NCBI GenBank assembly: GCA_032433765.1 | Contig: JAVIAB010000008.1 | Coordinates: 40,295,736-40,359,735 of the forward strand | DNA length: 64,000 nt | Reading direction: 5' to 3' | Source of the DNA: Megaustenia siamemsis | Lineage: Eukaryota; Mollusca; Gastropoda; Stylommatophora; Ariophantidae | Part shown: piece by piece, positions 34,753 through 45,686 of the stretch | How the letters are laid out: each line of letters opens with the position of its first letter | Numbering within the stretch: the first letter of the stretch is position 1 | Notes under the pieces: model-generated | Told to the model about the DNA's origin: nothing | The model's database searches: none | What the model saw: the letters and a program-made list of their open reading frames with translations, nothing else | Made by a program: the position numbers and the translations under genes

Positions 34753-35588
34753 CCATATGACAAGTCTAGACCTCCTTTTGATGTTAAACAGCCGTGTTTT
34801 TCTTTCCGTTATTCTTCTGTTTACTTGTAAATTGCATTAACATCTCTTTTATGCTGTATTTCGATTTTTTTGCATCTTGCTCTAGCCATGCTTATGTTGT
34901 TTTTTTCCCCACATTTGTTTACTACAATGCAACTTATGTAAATTTTTATATTCATCTCTATCTTGATTACTTCTTTCTTCTTCTTCGTGTGTGCACTAAT
35001 TTGTAAACAAACCCGTCATCTATTTCTTTCTAACATTTAATTTTACGGTCGGTGTGACCTGCGCGGTTGAATGATATAATTTACATAGTCAAGATTATTT
35101 AGACATAGAGAGATATGCCTACTAGTTCAATAAACAGCACATTCAACGTGTCTTCTATGTGAGGGAGTCCTGTTCTGTTATATTAAGCGCGCCAATCTCA
35201 AATCTGGTGACGTGGATCAACCAACCATCATCTTGATGTCCACGGTATATACACGTATAATGCTAAATCCACATCTTAATACCAGACAGCAGTGGATCAG
35301 GGACATTTTTGGTGTCGTGACCTGTCAGGCCGAGACTAATGACCAACAAGCACTTCCTTCTTCATTCATTTCCTACTTTAGTATTGACATCGCCTAGAAT
35401 AGTGGTGTACTCGTATGGTTTACAGTGGCCTAGTATAATAATATACTCGTAACATATGTCAACTGTTTCCTTTCAACTGTCTGTTGTTGGTGCATTAACT
35501 TGTTTACAATTAATGATTATTGACCTTCCATCCAATTTAACTGATAGGACTCGTCAGACACTGCTCCAACGCCTTTCTCTGTTTGGAC
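34753..35588. other. No gene recognised
   Basis: T-rich at 34790-35030, otherwise unremarkable. Open frames of 60-70 codons have no domain I recognise. Confidence 0.45.
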
Positions 35589-35590
35589 TA

Positions 35591-37692
35591 TAGCTCGTTT
35601 CAAATCACGTGCCCAACATCAAAACGCTATTACTCAGTAACCGTTTGTTAAAAAACTGTTGAAATTTTCCAAATGTTATTAGAATGCAAAAGACCCTTTA
35701 AATATATATTTAACAAATTTCTTGCAGCTGCAGTTTTCTTAAAGCGACGAATTTCTTTGATGTTTGTCAAAATTGTAAATTGTGAACCCCTAAATAATAG
35801 AAATTACCGTAGTTGCTGGTCTATGATTAATTTTCACTAGGTAAAGGCGTGGCCGTAATAGGGAAATAACCTAATAAGACAAAACACCGGGAGAATTATT
35901 GTCTTCTCAGTTCGAGGACGGACGATAATATCAAGGTATACCTGTATGTCCAATTTTCATAGTTGTGTGGTCCTGATAAGGACCGTTTGTTGAACTAATT
36001 TAAGGTAATATAGTGGCCAACATTGTGGGGGCTATATACTTTCATTCTGAATCAGACGAGTCTAAAAGATTAATAACTGTTTGGGGTTGAACATTCCACA
36101 AACCATCATTTTTCCAATATTCCTCTTCCTGTTTTAAGACGTGGTCTTCACATTTAGCCCAATAATCTTTGTCTATATTTAATAAAGCGAGATTAGCAAA
36201 AGTCTTTACATCGCATATTTTGAATGTTGTATTTTCATCTGCCACTTGTCCTTTTAATTTTGCCCAGATTAGTTCTATTGGATTTAAATGAGCACGGTAA
36301 GGTGGCAGCCTCAAACTTATATGACCGTGCTCTTGGATAATCTTATCTATTTGAAAAATCTTTGTCCTTTGTTTTTGCTTTACTAGAGATAGTAATTCAG
36401 GTTTTAAGTACATGTTATTAAATTGTATGTGCTCCTTTGTGAGCCATATCTTAATAGCATCTTTTGTACTGGATGACGTCGGGACTTTATCTTCAAGTGC
36501 AACAATGTTGTGGTACGCTGCATTGTCCATTATTAGGCAAGATGGTCGATCTAGTGATGGGAGAACAGAATTTTCAATCCAATGTCTAAATATGTGACCA
36601 TTCATCTCAGAGTGATAATCCCGATTGTCTATGGATTTTGAAAGAAAAATGAGCTCTGCATTCTGTATTAGTCCATGTTGTCGACTACCTGCATGAGCAA
36701 TTATCAAGCGCTGTCCTTTGCTGCTAGGTATTAATCTCTTAATCTTTCCATCTGATGACTGCCATTCCCTTTGGTTAGTATGGTGAGCATTGATTCATGT
36801 TTCATCCAAGTACACAATATCATAACCTTGCTTGCGCACCTCTTTTACTTCAAGTAAGTACTTGCTTCTCATGACTATTATATGTGGCTTCTCACAGATG
36901 ATGTTTCGTCCATTGGAATACTTTCTGAATGTAAAGCCTGCAGCTCTCACATTCCTCCATAATGTAGACTTTGATATTTCAATACCGTTGTTCTTTTTCA
37001 GCGATACTTTTAATTTTCTTATTGTAACAGTTTCATTCATACCCAACATTTTGCGAATTTCACTTCTAATAAGTTCACTGTCGAAATTATCCAACATTTT
37101 TGCTCTTCCTTGTGATTTTGTATATTTTGAACATTGACGGTCACGTGCTTGAATCCCGCGATTAAATGACCGTTTAGATAAATCCAAAATGTGTCTTGCC
37201 CTATTCTCAGGGTTTTCTAAAGAATGAAATAATCTTCCTCGTTTAGCCTCTTTGCAAAAATAGTCATACATTTTTATTGCGATGTTTTGTAAACAGTAGA
37301 ATTTCATTTTAAGACTCATGATAAATGTTAACGTTCCACGTCTCCACCTATGAATGAACGGAAATGGAACACACAATTTCTCAAGTGTCTAATTGTGTCA
37401 CAAAGCCACGGCGAAAGCGTGCAAAAACGTCAATTTGACCGTGTATGGATTTTTACTCACTATTTTTAACTTAAAATACTGTAAACATTAAGTTTTGACT
37501 ACATCAATGGGTCGTTATAAATTTATATAAATCAAATAAGCAACAATAATAACCAAATGTTTTTTTTAATAAAATTAATTCCCTGTTGGGTTCTAATCAT
37601 TATAACTTTACATGCAAATTGTGAACAACTTACAACAAGCGGTTAAAAAGCTATCGATTTTAAATGTTGGGCACGAGTTATGAAACAAGCTA
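35591..37692 (-). mobile_element. Sailor-like (DD82E-type) Tc1/mariner transposon with complete ends
   Basis: This 2,102-bp element has terminal inverted repeats. The left end reads TAGCTCGTTTCA then CGTGCCCAACAT; the right end read in reverse is TAGCTTGTTTCA then CGTGCCCAACAT. Similarity extends about 30 bp with a few mismatches and continues patchily to about 60 bp. It is flanked by TA at 35589-35590 and 37693-37694, the target duplication of the IS630-Tc1-mariner superfamily. The only gene is a minus-strand transposase (36042-37319). Spacing of the second D and the E (83 residues by my count) suggests the group described as DD82E/Sailor; that assignment is from memory. Confidence 0.88.
36042..37319 (-). 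pseudogene. DDE transposase of the Sailor-like element, one nonsense codon
   Basis: A single frame of about 425 codons starts at an ATG (MSLKMKFYC; 37319) and ends at 36042. It has an N-terminal DNA-binding half with helix-turn-helix-like text near residues 95-145 (IRKLKVSLKKN, ISKSTLWRNVRAAGF). The catalytic DDE_3-type domain follows: first D in YDIVYLDET (about 172), second D in CLIMDNAAYH (about 265), E in LNPIELIWAKLKG (about 349). The C-terminus is LLDSSDSE. The frame is broken only by TGA at 36797-36795, directly after LDET, where this family typically has Trp (TGG). The rest is intact, suggesting recent inactivation. An upstream in-frame ATG at 37376 is possible. Confidence 0.9.
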
Positions 37693-37944
37693 TAGCTCTG
37701 CATTTAAGATGATGTCTACTCCTCTTTGTTGTTTAGTGCCTAAAGAACAGACTGTTTTGTATTTATCAGAATATATCTGACCTCATCCAGTCTCTCACTC
37801 ATTTCACATAGTCATATTAGATGTCACTCTCTTCTTTCTATTTTTCTTTTGATGATATCCGATTTTCAATTTTGCATTCGTATCCTAACATTTATAACGA
37901 TTTATATAGAAACTAATATATGCAATATAATATATAGTTGTATA

Positions 37945-38745
37945 TATATATATATGTATATTGATGATACAGTCTTACTCGCTAAGAGTGAAAATGAGTT
38001 ACAAGAAATGTTGGACATTATAGTGAAAGAAAGCAAAAATAAAGGACTCAACCTTAATAGCAAAAAGACAGAGGTAATGGTAACAAGAAAGAAAAAGACA
38101 TCACCTCAGTGCAAAATAAAGACAAGTGGAACAATATTAAAGCAGGTAAATGAATTTAAATATTTGGGAACTTTGTTAACCTCAGACGAAAGATGTACAA
38201 ATGAGGTGAGATGCAGAATGGCTCAGGACAAAAGCAGCTTTCCAAAAAATGAGGAAGATACTATGCAATCCATTTTTGACAATAGAAACAAGAAAAAGAG
38301 TTCTTAAATGTTATGTAGAGCCAGTCTTAACATATGGATGTGAATCATGGACAATAGGACACCAGACAAGAAAATCAATGGAGTCTGTAGAAATGTGGTT
38401 TTACAGAAGAATGTTGAGAGTACCATGGAAAGCTAAGAAAAGTAATGATGTTCTGAGAGAGGTCAAAGCAAAAAGAGAGCTAATTTCCAATATTAGGAAG
38501 AAACAATCATCATTTTTTGGCCATGTAATGAGAAAAGAACAACTGGAATATATTGTAACAACTGGAAAAATTGAGGGACGAAGAGATAGAGGGAAGCAAA
38601 GAGAAAAAACAACAGACAGCTTAAGAGAATGACTTGGCAGAAGGTCAACAACAGAAATGATAAATAGCTGCCGAGATCGAAAATTGTGGAGAGACATGAT
38701 CACCTACGCCAGTAGGCCCTGTACTTGATGATGATGATAATATAT
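37945..38745 (+). mobile_element. LINE-B copy, 5'-truncated at the RT catalytic motif
   Basis: After a short TA tract the reading frame opens at motif C (YIDDTVLLAKSENELQEMLD), then NLNSKKTEVMVTRKKK and EFKYLGTLLTSDE. A one-base frameshift in the A-run at about 38245 moves it to the frame with RKRVLKCYVEPVLTYGCESW, RMLRVPWKAKKSN and KKQSSFFGHVMRKEQLEYI. A TGA replaces the Trp codon in SLREWLGRRS, and the ORF ends near PCT-stop. The 3' terminus is TTGATGATGATGAT. Similar copies lie at 42318-42790, 49175-49440 and 61690-62165. Confidence 0.9.
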
Positions 38746-39083
38746 ACATTACGAGTAGAATCGATGGTCGTAATTTCAGTATTCGGCTACTGTTTGCGTA
38801 ATACAGCAGCTCTGACGGCCAGGTGGGCTTGATCTAACACCTGTCTGATCAATGTTGGTGCGCCTGTGATGTTACTGCGAAAACTCAACTCGTCCAAACT
38901 CTACAATAACACCACACTGCAAGTTAAGAAGGGGTATAAGAATCACACTGAGACCCCAGCATTCACTTGTTATGCTCGAGGTAACAAAGTACAAATACCT
39001 CGGATACCACTATTACCACCTGAATACCCTTTCCTCTTTCAGAGGATGAATCTCGCATTCACAATCTGCTTCAAGTGCAGCTA
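38746..39083. other. No gene recognised
   Basis: No supported feature. A short (CGTT)n at 39082-39103 is the 3' tail of the adjacent SINE2. Confidence 0.45.
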
Positions 39084-39347
39084 CTTCGTTCGTTCGTTCG
39101 TTCGCTTTCGTCAGCTTTGACCTCTGACGAAGTCCCACCCACTCAATTTTGTGGGACTGAATTTTGCGTGTAAAGTCTGTTTTATCCCATTACAGGATGC
39201 CCCTCGCCATGCAGGCAGATTTACTCCGACTTCAGAGGTACTAATTTTTAGGGAATTAGTAAAACCCAGGTGTCCACGCCAGGGTACGAACCCCGGCTGT
39301 TGCCGTGGTAAGCCAACCGCCTATCGATTGCGCTAACCGGACACCCG
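39084..39347 (-). mobile_element. SINE2, head type A, full length
   Basis: Reverse orientation. The head lies at the right end (reverse strand GGGTGTCCGGTTAGCGCAAT, box B GGTTCGTACCC), then GGGTTTTACTAATTCCC, the shared body TACCTCTGAAGTCGGAG and TCTGCCTGCATGG, and the 3' end GACTTCGTCAGAGGTCAAAG, finishing in a (CGAA)n tail (CGTTCGTTCGTT on the plus strand). Confidence 0.85.
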
Positions 39348-39747
39348 CAGCTACTTCAAGTGGCAGGTGTTCACTTCTAGGAGGACTGCTTCTCTCAAGC
39401 ACCGTCATCTTCTTCATCGTCAGAAAGAACAAGGTGGCAGTAAAGTCGTCTCTGTCTTTGACTCTTTATCCGTGCAACAGTGCACCTGTGATGGTAACAT
39501 GCCTCGCTAGGCGTCCCAACGTTCCTCCCCCATTAGTGACGACTCTGCCAGACTTCACAGCCTTAAGAAACTCTAACATTGGTGATCTAGAAGATAAATG
39601 CACTAGAAATATATGTTCAACTTCTTTAAGTTGGTATGCACAATATGCACCATACTTTTCAATTGTTTCATCAAAGGTTTATTTAATTATAGTCAACGTG
39701 GAATTAAAATATTAATATCCACCTGTCGAAGCACAGGTATAACACCA

Positions 39748-39806
<59 letters not shown>

Positions 39807-39974
39807 ACATACATTGCAGGGATATCTTACAGTCTGTTGTTTGATGTGCGACGGGGACAATCCGACGACTAACTGTGTCTCATATGTTCGGATTTGGAAC
39901 ATGTCAAAATGATGTCCTAACATCATTAAGCGCTATACATTAAAAAAAAAAATTATTATCATCATTTTCAGAGG
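39348..39974. other. No gene recognised; long (TA)n
   Basis: It contains a (TA)n tract at about 39751-39802. A 136-codon open frame at 39305-39715 begins in the SINE2 head and has no domain I recognise. Confidence 0.5.
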
Positions 39975-40395
39975 GACGTGAACCTCCGATCAATATGGTG
40001 GATAGGCAGCAAGAAGCATTAAAGGCTATGTCTGAAAAGTGTTCCTTGCTGCTGTTTCCTGTTATTCCAAGTCCGGCTTGTTGCAGGAGCTACTGAGTTA
40101 AGTGCTCTGCGCACACTGTCAGCTGTGCGTTTCATCTGTTTTGATCATGTTTAGATATTCCGATTGTTTACGATGAATGATGATATCGTATGATGGAGAA
40201 CATATGGCTGTGTCCACTTTCTGTGCGGTTTCGCCTGATGTCTTTTGGTGTGTGCAGAGACTGCTATGATGGGCACTACAGCTACCTTTCTTTGTTTGGA
40301 AGATGAGATAGTAATTCGGATGATTCCACTGGCACGGGCGGTTTAGCAATTATGAATTTTAATTCGTTTGCAGTTAGACCTGGGGCCTTCCTAAA
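39975..40395 (+). repeat. rptX interspersed repeat
   Basis: It starts near CCGATCAATATGGTGGATAG and continues through ATTCCAAGTCCGGCTTG, TTTCTGTGCGGTTTCGCCTG, GGAAGATGAGATAGTAATTC and CCACTGGCACGGGCGG to about 40395. It matches 50126-50535 along its length. Class unknown, no intact frame. Confidence 0.75.
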
Positions 40396-40491
40396 CCATA
40401 ACATACATACATAAAGTGAGTATATATATATATATACTGTGGCGTATATAGGTATAATACAAGCATATATACACACATACATACATCAAGT

Positions 40492-40493
40492 GA

Positions 40494-40541
<48 letters not shown>
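40492..40541. repeat. (TA)n microsatellite at a SINE1 tail
   Basis: About 50 bp of TA repeats ending at the SINE1 3' end, with a smaller tract at 40420-40436. Confidence 0.9.
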
Positions 40542-40544
<3 letters not shown>

Positions 40545-40798
40545 AAAAAAAAGTAAAGAGCCCCGTCACGCCAAGTGGCGTATAAGGAATATGATGTTAG
40601 TGACCATAATTGTTACAGACCATCGGCACATTATTTTTGGGTTATGTGGTCGGTATTATGCCCGTGCCGCTTTACTTTCCCAGAATAAAATGCGGTACCC
40701 ACTTAAGGCTGGGTGACCTGGCAGCCGTCAGTTAGGATCGAACTTGGCCTCTTGCCCTATGTAGTCCGTTCACTAACCACTGAGCTATCGCGGCTCCC
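40542..40798 (-). mobile_element. SINE1, full-length copy
   Basis: Reverse orientation: CCCCGTCACGCCAAGTGGCG at the 3' end, then the body, and the head ending GAGCTATCGCGGCTCCC at 40798. It is moderately mutated. Confidence 0.9.
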
Positions 40799-41198
40799 AT
40801 ATATATCATTGAGTGCCGTCTCCGCATCGAAAGTTGGCTACTATGGAGCGGCATTACTTTCTGTCTCTTCCTTTGGTAGTGCAGATTAGGTTGTCATAAG
40901 CTGACTTGTCCATCTTTTAATGATGTGTCCATGTTAGTATTAGTCTGTCTTTTCCTTTGGTAGTGCAGATTAGGTTGTCATAAGATGACTTGTCCATCTT
41001 TTAATGATGTGCCCATGTTAGTATTAGTCTGGCTCTCCCTCTTTTACCTTGTTTTTTCCCTTCCAATATTACCTTTAGTCGGCTGCTGTGTCTTTTAACA
41101 TGTCCCTCTCCCTCCCGCACACAAAAATCTCATTTGTTCTGGTTGAATTGTGTCTAGTAGTTCCCTTTTCATTTTTAGTAGTTGTTTTAATACTTCAT

Positions 41199-41434
41199 CC
41201 AGTGACAGGGGAGATAAACCAGCTTTTATTTTCAGACGACCAGGCACTAATACATGGAAAAATAGACGACCAACAATTTACTTAAATAGACTCAACAGCA
41301 CAAGCACGAGATACAACATGAACATCAACAAAACAGAAGTCAAGAATATCGCAAAAGAGTAACAGAATATCTACATAACCATAGACAGCCGACAACTAAA
41401 ACAAGGCAAATGAGGTAGGGAATAGCAAGAAGAT
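41199..41434 (+). mobile_element. LINE-H RT fragment inside LINE-D
   Basis: The plus strand carries INQLLFSDDQALIHGKIDD, an RT motif C of the FxDDQ type, followed in another frame by YNMNINKTEVKNIAKE. It sits where LINE-D should be continuous, between ATACTTCATCC and TTTGTTTTCTTTTG. The boundaries are approximate. Confidence 0.7.
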
Positions 41435-41878
41435 CATTTGTTTTCTTTTGTTTCCACCAAAATCTTCATATTTTTTCCGCATATCCAGATTTCAAAAACT
41501 TTATTTTTCTGTTCTGTTTTCTTGTTTAATGTCCATGTTTCAGCACCAAATAGAAATGTTGAGAAAATATACAATTTTGCTGTTCTTAGTATTAGCCCTG
41601 GTGTTATTTGTTTTGATGTTAATATATTTTTCATGGTATTACAATTACTTGTTTGCCATTCCTATTCTTTTGTTTATTTCAGTTTAATATTTTCCATCAC
41701 TGGTTATAGCCTGTCTAAAGTAGTTGTAGCTCTGAACTGTCTTTAGGCCTATTCCTTCGACTTTGATATCCACTTGTAGGCTTTATATAGTATAATCTTT
41801 GTTTATGATCATAGTTTTACTCTATTCATATCTAATCCATATTTTTTTGCTTGTCATGCTTATTTTATTAACTAAAAG

Positions 41879-42129
41879 AAAAAAAAGTGCCCCCGTCACG
41901 CCAAGTGGCTTATAGGGAATATGTTGTTAGTGACCATAACTTTTACAGACCTCCAGCACATGATTTTTGGGGTAATGTGGTCGGTATTACGCCTGTGCCG
42001 CTTTACTTTCCCAGAAAAAAATCCGGTACCCATTAAAGACTGGATGAACCGGGAGCCGAAGTTGGGGTCGAACCTTACCTCTTGTCCTTTGTAGCCCAGT
42101 TCACTAACCACTGAGCTTTCGCGGCTCCC
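41879..42129 (-). mobile_element. SINE1 inserted in LINE-D
   Basis: Full-length reverse copy from GCCCCCGTCACGCCAAGTGG to the head GCGGCTCCC. The flanks suggest an AACTAA duplication (TTAACTAAAAG and AAACTAATTG). Confidence 0.88.
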
Positions 42130-42311
42130 AAACTAATTGTTGTAGAAAGATAACACTCAAAACCTACAAGTGGATATAAAAGCTGAAGGAATAGACCAGG
42201 AGACAGTTTAGAACTACATCTACCTTGGCCATACTATAACCAGTGACGGAAAATGTACAACTGAAATAAACAAAAGAATAGGAATGGCAAAAAAGTAATT
42301 TTAATGCAAAA

Positions 42312-42800
42312 AAAAATATCATCATCATGATCAAGTACCGGGCCTGTTGGCGTAGGTGATCATGTCTCTCCACAACTTTCGGCCTCGACAGCTATTTATC
42401 ATTTCTGTTGTTGACCTTCTGCCAAGCCATTCTCTTAAGCTGTCTGGTATTTTTTCTCTTTGCCTCCCTCTATCTCTTTGTCCCTCAATTTTTCCAGTTG
42501 TTATAATATATTCCAGTTGTTCTCTTCTCATTACATGTCCAAAAAAATGATGATTGTTTCTTCCTAATATTCGAAATAAGCTCTCGTTTAGCTTTGACCT
42601 CTTTCAGAACATTTTTATTACTCTTCTTAGCTGTCCATGGTATTCTCAACATTCTTCTGTAAAACCACATTTCTACAGACTCCAGTGATTTTCTTGTCTG
42701 TTGTCCTATTGTCCATGATTCACATCCATATGTTAAAACTGGCTCTACATAACATTTAAGAACTCTTTTTCTATTTAGGTGATATTCGATAGTCATCAAG
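42312..42800 (-). mobile_element. LINE-B 3' portion nested in LINE-D
   Basis: Minus strand: 3' end (ATCATCATGATCAAGTACCG on the plus strand), then the tail with DSLREWLGRRSTTEMINSC, KKQSSFF and RKRVLKCYVEPVLTYGCESW. It is very similar to 61690-62165. The right boundary is followed by plus-strand endonuclease sequence. Confidence 0.85.
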
Positions 42801-42859
42801 CTACTGTAAGCAAAATAAAGATAAAACAAACAGAAAACGCAAGACGGTGAAAGGCTTTT

Positions 42860-43040
42860 ACCCAATATCTGAATGAGTCCTTTTAGTGAAATTGAATGGA
42901 AAGCCAATAGACATAAATCTTATACAAGTTTATGCACCAACAGCAGACAGTCTAGAGAAAACAATTGATACATTTTACGAGTTAAATGAGGCATTTCATG
43001 AATGCAAACCACATGAAAACACCATAGTTTTCTAGGGGAT
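42860..43040 (+). pseudogene. LINE APE-type endonuclease fragment, inverted
   Basis: The plus strand encodes LNGKPIDINLIQVYAPTADS, LEKTIDTFYELNEAF and ECKPHENTIVF, the conserved INLIQVYAPT region of LINE apurinic-like endonucleases; a TAG ends it where GDxN would follow. It is the only endonuclease segment I found. Its orientation is opposite to the LINE-B piece beside it, which fits a twin-primed (5'-inverted) LINE insertion. Confidence 0.75.
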
Positions 43041-43735
43041 GAAAAATATACTAGTGTTGAAACTAAGAACAGCAAAATGTTATATCTTCTCAATATTCCT
43101 ATATGGTGCAGAAACATGGACATAAGACAAGAAAACAGAACAGAAAATTGAAGCCTTTGAAATGTGGATATATAGAAGAATAGGTAGAATTCGATGGAAG
43201 AAAAAAAGAAAACAAACGATGAATTCTCAAAACAACTAAAAAGGAATAGAGAACTGATAAATACAATTCAAACAAGACAAATGAGATTTTTGGGGCATGT
43301 CAAAAGACACAACAGCCTACTAAAAGTAATCTTGGAGGGAAAAAAACAAGGTAAAAGAGGCAGACTAAGACTAACATGGACAAAGTAACATCAAAAGATA
43401 GACAAGTCAGCCTATGACAACCTGCAGTATCAAAAAAGAGACAGAGCAGAATGGCGCTCCATGGCAGCCAACCTTCGATGCAGAGACGGCACTCAATGAT
43501 AATGAATTGTTGTAGATCTTTAGGATTTTCTGCTAGTAATACAGTATCGTCAGTATATCTTAGGTTATTGATTATCTTTTCATTAATGTTTAGGCCTGAC
43601 ATCTCTGTGATGTTTTGAAAGATTTCCTCACGTTGTATATTGTACATGCTTGGTGATAGGATGCATTGTTGTCTTACTTCTCTTTTTGTTATATTTTATT
43701 ATCTCTGTTTGCTCCCAGTATAAATTGCATATTAG

Positions 43736-43737
<2 letters not shown>

Positions 43738-43779
<42 letters not shown>
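43738..43779. repeat. (TA)n microsatellite
   Basis: About 40 bp of uninterrupted TA repeats. Confidence 0.95.
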
Positions 43780-43782
<3 letters not shown>

Positions 43783-44444
43783 CTCACCCCCCTCCTCCAC
43801 CATTTACTGCGTAAATCACAACTGAAATATACCACATTCCTTCGCAGCTTTTCCTACTGTGTATTTGCATTCATTATTGAACGATACTAAACTTCAACCA
43901 ATCAGGAACGATTACGCAAGAATCTCCCAAGTGGCTAATTTCTCCGAGAGCTGCCCCATATTTTAACCGGACATTGCCAAGTTGTCATCAACCCCCGCGA
44001 TTTAGATTTACCCTGGGAGTCACACTTCTCAGTAAAGGTCACCTAGAATCATTAAATCTACAGTTCAGTGGTCCCCAACCTTTTTTTTTTGGTGTGACTC
44101 TACAGTCCATTAAAGACTACAGTGTATAAAGAGATGTTTCATTTCATTTCCCCAAACGGATTTATAGTTTGGTCATATAAATGTATCCTCGTATTCATAA
44201 AGAACCAAAGACAAGTTGACAAAGGACAGTAAAGCCTGGACTACTTGTTTCAATATAAAAGTGGCAATATATAACCTTGAAAATGTTGCATTTTCGGTTA
44301 TAGATGTCCGGTGTCTGGTACATTCTACTCATTCTTAACATTAATATTTTATAGGAAGGGGTCTTAGTTGATGACGTCACACACAAAACGTCACATATTT
44401 CAGGTAAAGCCAATAGTTGTAAGCGATATTTTAGCTGAAGTCAA
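43780..44444. other. No gene recognised; possible hAT terminus
   Basis: At 44066 CAGTGGTCCCCAACCTTTTT resembles the terminal inverted repeat of hAT-Charlie elements (CAGTGGTTCCCAACC type). No matching right end was seen, so this is at most a solo terminus. No supported coding region. Confidence 0.4.
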
Positions 44445-44597
44445 TATTTTTAAACGATAGTTTAACTAAAGTCAGTATTTGTAAACGATTTTTTTAGGTA
44501 ATGTCAATATTTGTAAATAATATTTGTTAAAGTCAGTATTTATAAACGATATTTTAGGTAAAATCAATATTTGTAAACTATAGTTTAGCTGAAAGAT
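44445..44597. repeat. 31/32-bp satellite, degenerate left flank
   Basis: About five diverged units like ATATTTTAGCTGAAGTCAAT then ATTTTTAAACG, with variable spacing. This is the same family as 45687-46612 on the far side of LINE-C. Confidence 0.88.
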
Positions 44598-45686
44598 CTA
44601 TATATGTGCTTTATAGACTACACGAAAGCATTTGACAAAGTAAAGCATGTGGAAATAATCAATATGCTGGAGAAATTAAACATTGATGGCAAGGTTCTGA
44701 GAATCATAAAAAACATGTACTGGCAACAAACAGCAGCTATACGAATTAACAACCAAACAGGACAATTCCAATATATAAAACAAGGAGTCAGACAAGGCTG
44801 TTTTCTGTCACCGGATTTGTTCTCACTTTACAGCGAATATATTATGAGATCAATAGTAGACAAAAAAGGAATTGAAGTCAACGATCACAACATAAATAAT
44901 TTGCGATATGTGGATGACACAGTCTGAATAGCAGAGACAGAGAATGAACTGAAAGAAATCATAGACATAATAGTAAAAGAAAGCAACAAGAAAGGTCTCA
45001 GTCTGAATAGTAAGAAAACAGAAGTAATGGTTAAATCGAAGAAACAATCATCACCATCATGCAGCATAAAAATAAACAAGACAAATCTGAAACAAGTGCA
45101 ACATTTCAAATACTTGGGCACAATAATTACATCAGATGGGAGATGCAACACAGAAATAAAAAGCAGAATAGCTCAGGCCAAAATGGCATTTCAGAAAATG
45201 AAAAATATCTTATGCAACAAATCTATGTCAATAAAAATGAGAAAGAGAGTTCATCGGTGCTATATAGAACCAATTCTGACCTATGGAAGGGAATCATGGA
45301 CAATAGACAAACAAATGAAAAGACGATTAGAGGCCACAGAGATGGGATTTCTCAGAAGAATGTTGAAAGTTCCCTGGACAGCTAAAAAGACCAATGAGGA
45401 AGTTCTCAAAGAGGCCAACACAAAAAGGGAGCTCTTAAAAAACATCAGAAAGAAGTGATCAACATTTTTCGGGCACATCATGAGAAGAGGAAAGTTGGAA
45501 TACTTGGTTACAAATGGCAAAATAAAAGGAAAGAGAGATCGAGGACGACAAAGAGAGAAAATACTGGATAGCTTAGTGTCATGGCATGGAAAACAGTCAA
45601 CATCAGAACTGATACGATGCACTGTAGATAGAGGATTGTGGAGGGACATGATCGCCTACGCCAACCGGTATGGCACATGATGATGG
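44598..45686 (+). mobile_element. LINE-C copy, 5'-truncated, within the 31/32-bp array
   Basis: The longest LINE-C copy. One frame runs from RT motif A (CFIDYTKAFDKVKHVE) through KQGVRQGCFLSPDLFSLY, motif C (NNLRYVDDTV), KKTEVMVKSKKQ, TIITSDGRC, RCYIEPILTYGRESW and RMLKVPWTAKKTN to the tail DRGLWRDMIAYANRYGT. It is interrupted by only two in-frame TGAs, at 44925-44927 (after DDTV) and 45456-45458 (after IRKK). There are no frameshifts over about 1.08 kb, so it is a fairly young insertion. The endonuclease and most of the RT fingers are missing. Confidence 0.92.

Larger units (their letters stand above)
42146..43505 (+). mobile_element. Plus-strand LINE-D inserted in minus-strand LINE-D, itself interrupted
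   Basis: It is flanked by AATTGTTGTAGA at 42135-42146 and 43505-43516. The first part (42146-42310) encodes the NTQNLQVDIKAEGI and TITSDGKCTTEINKRIGMA segment. The second part (about 43045-43505) resumes at MKNILVLKLRTAKCYI and continues to the normal 3' end ACTCAATGATAATG. The gap holds LINE-B (minus) and an inverted endonuclease piece. Confidence 0.82.
40803..43665 (-). mobile_element. LINE-D copy expanded by at least three nested insertions
   Basis: The LINE-D minus-strand segments are 40803-41198 (3' end), about 41435-41878, 42130-42145 and 43506-43665. The last encodes IQREEIFQNITEMSG and the RT motif NLRYTDDTVLLAENPKDLQ. Between them lie LINE-H (41199-41434), SINE1 (41879-42129) and a plus-strand LINE-D copy (42146-43505). 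The 3' segment also carries an 84-bp tandem duplication (about 40871-41038). Removing the insertions restores a colinear LINE-D. Confidence 0.82.
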
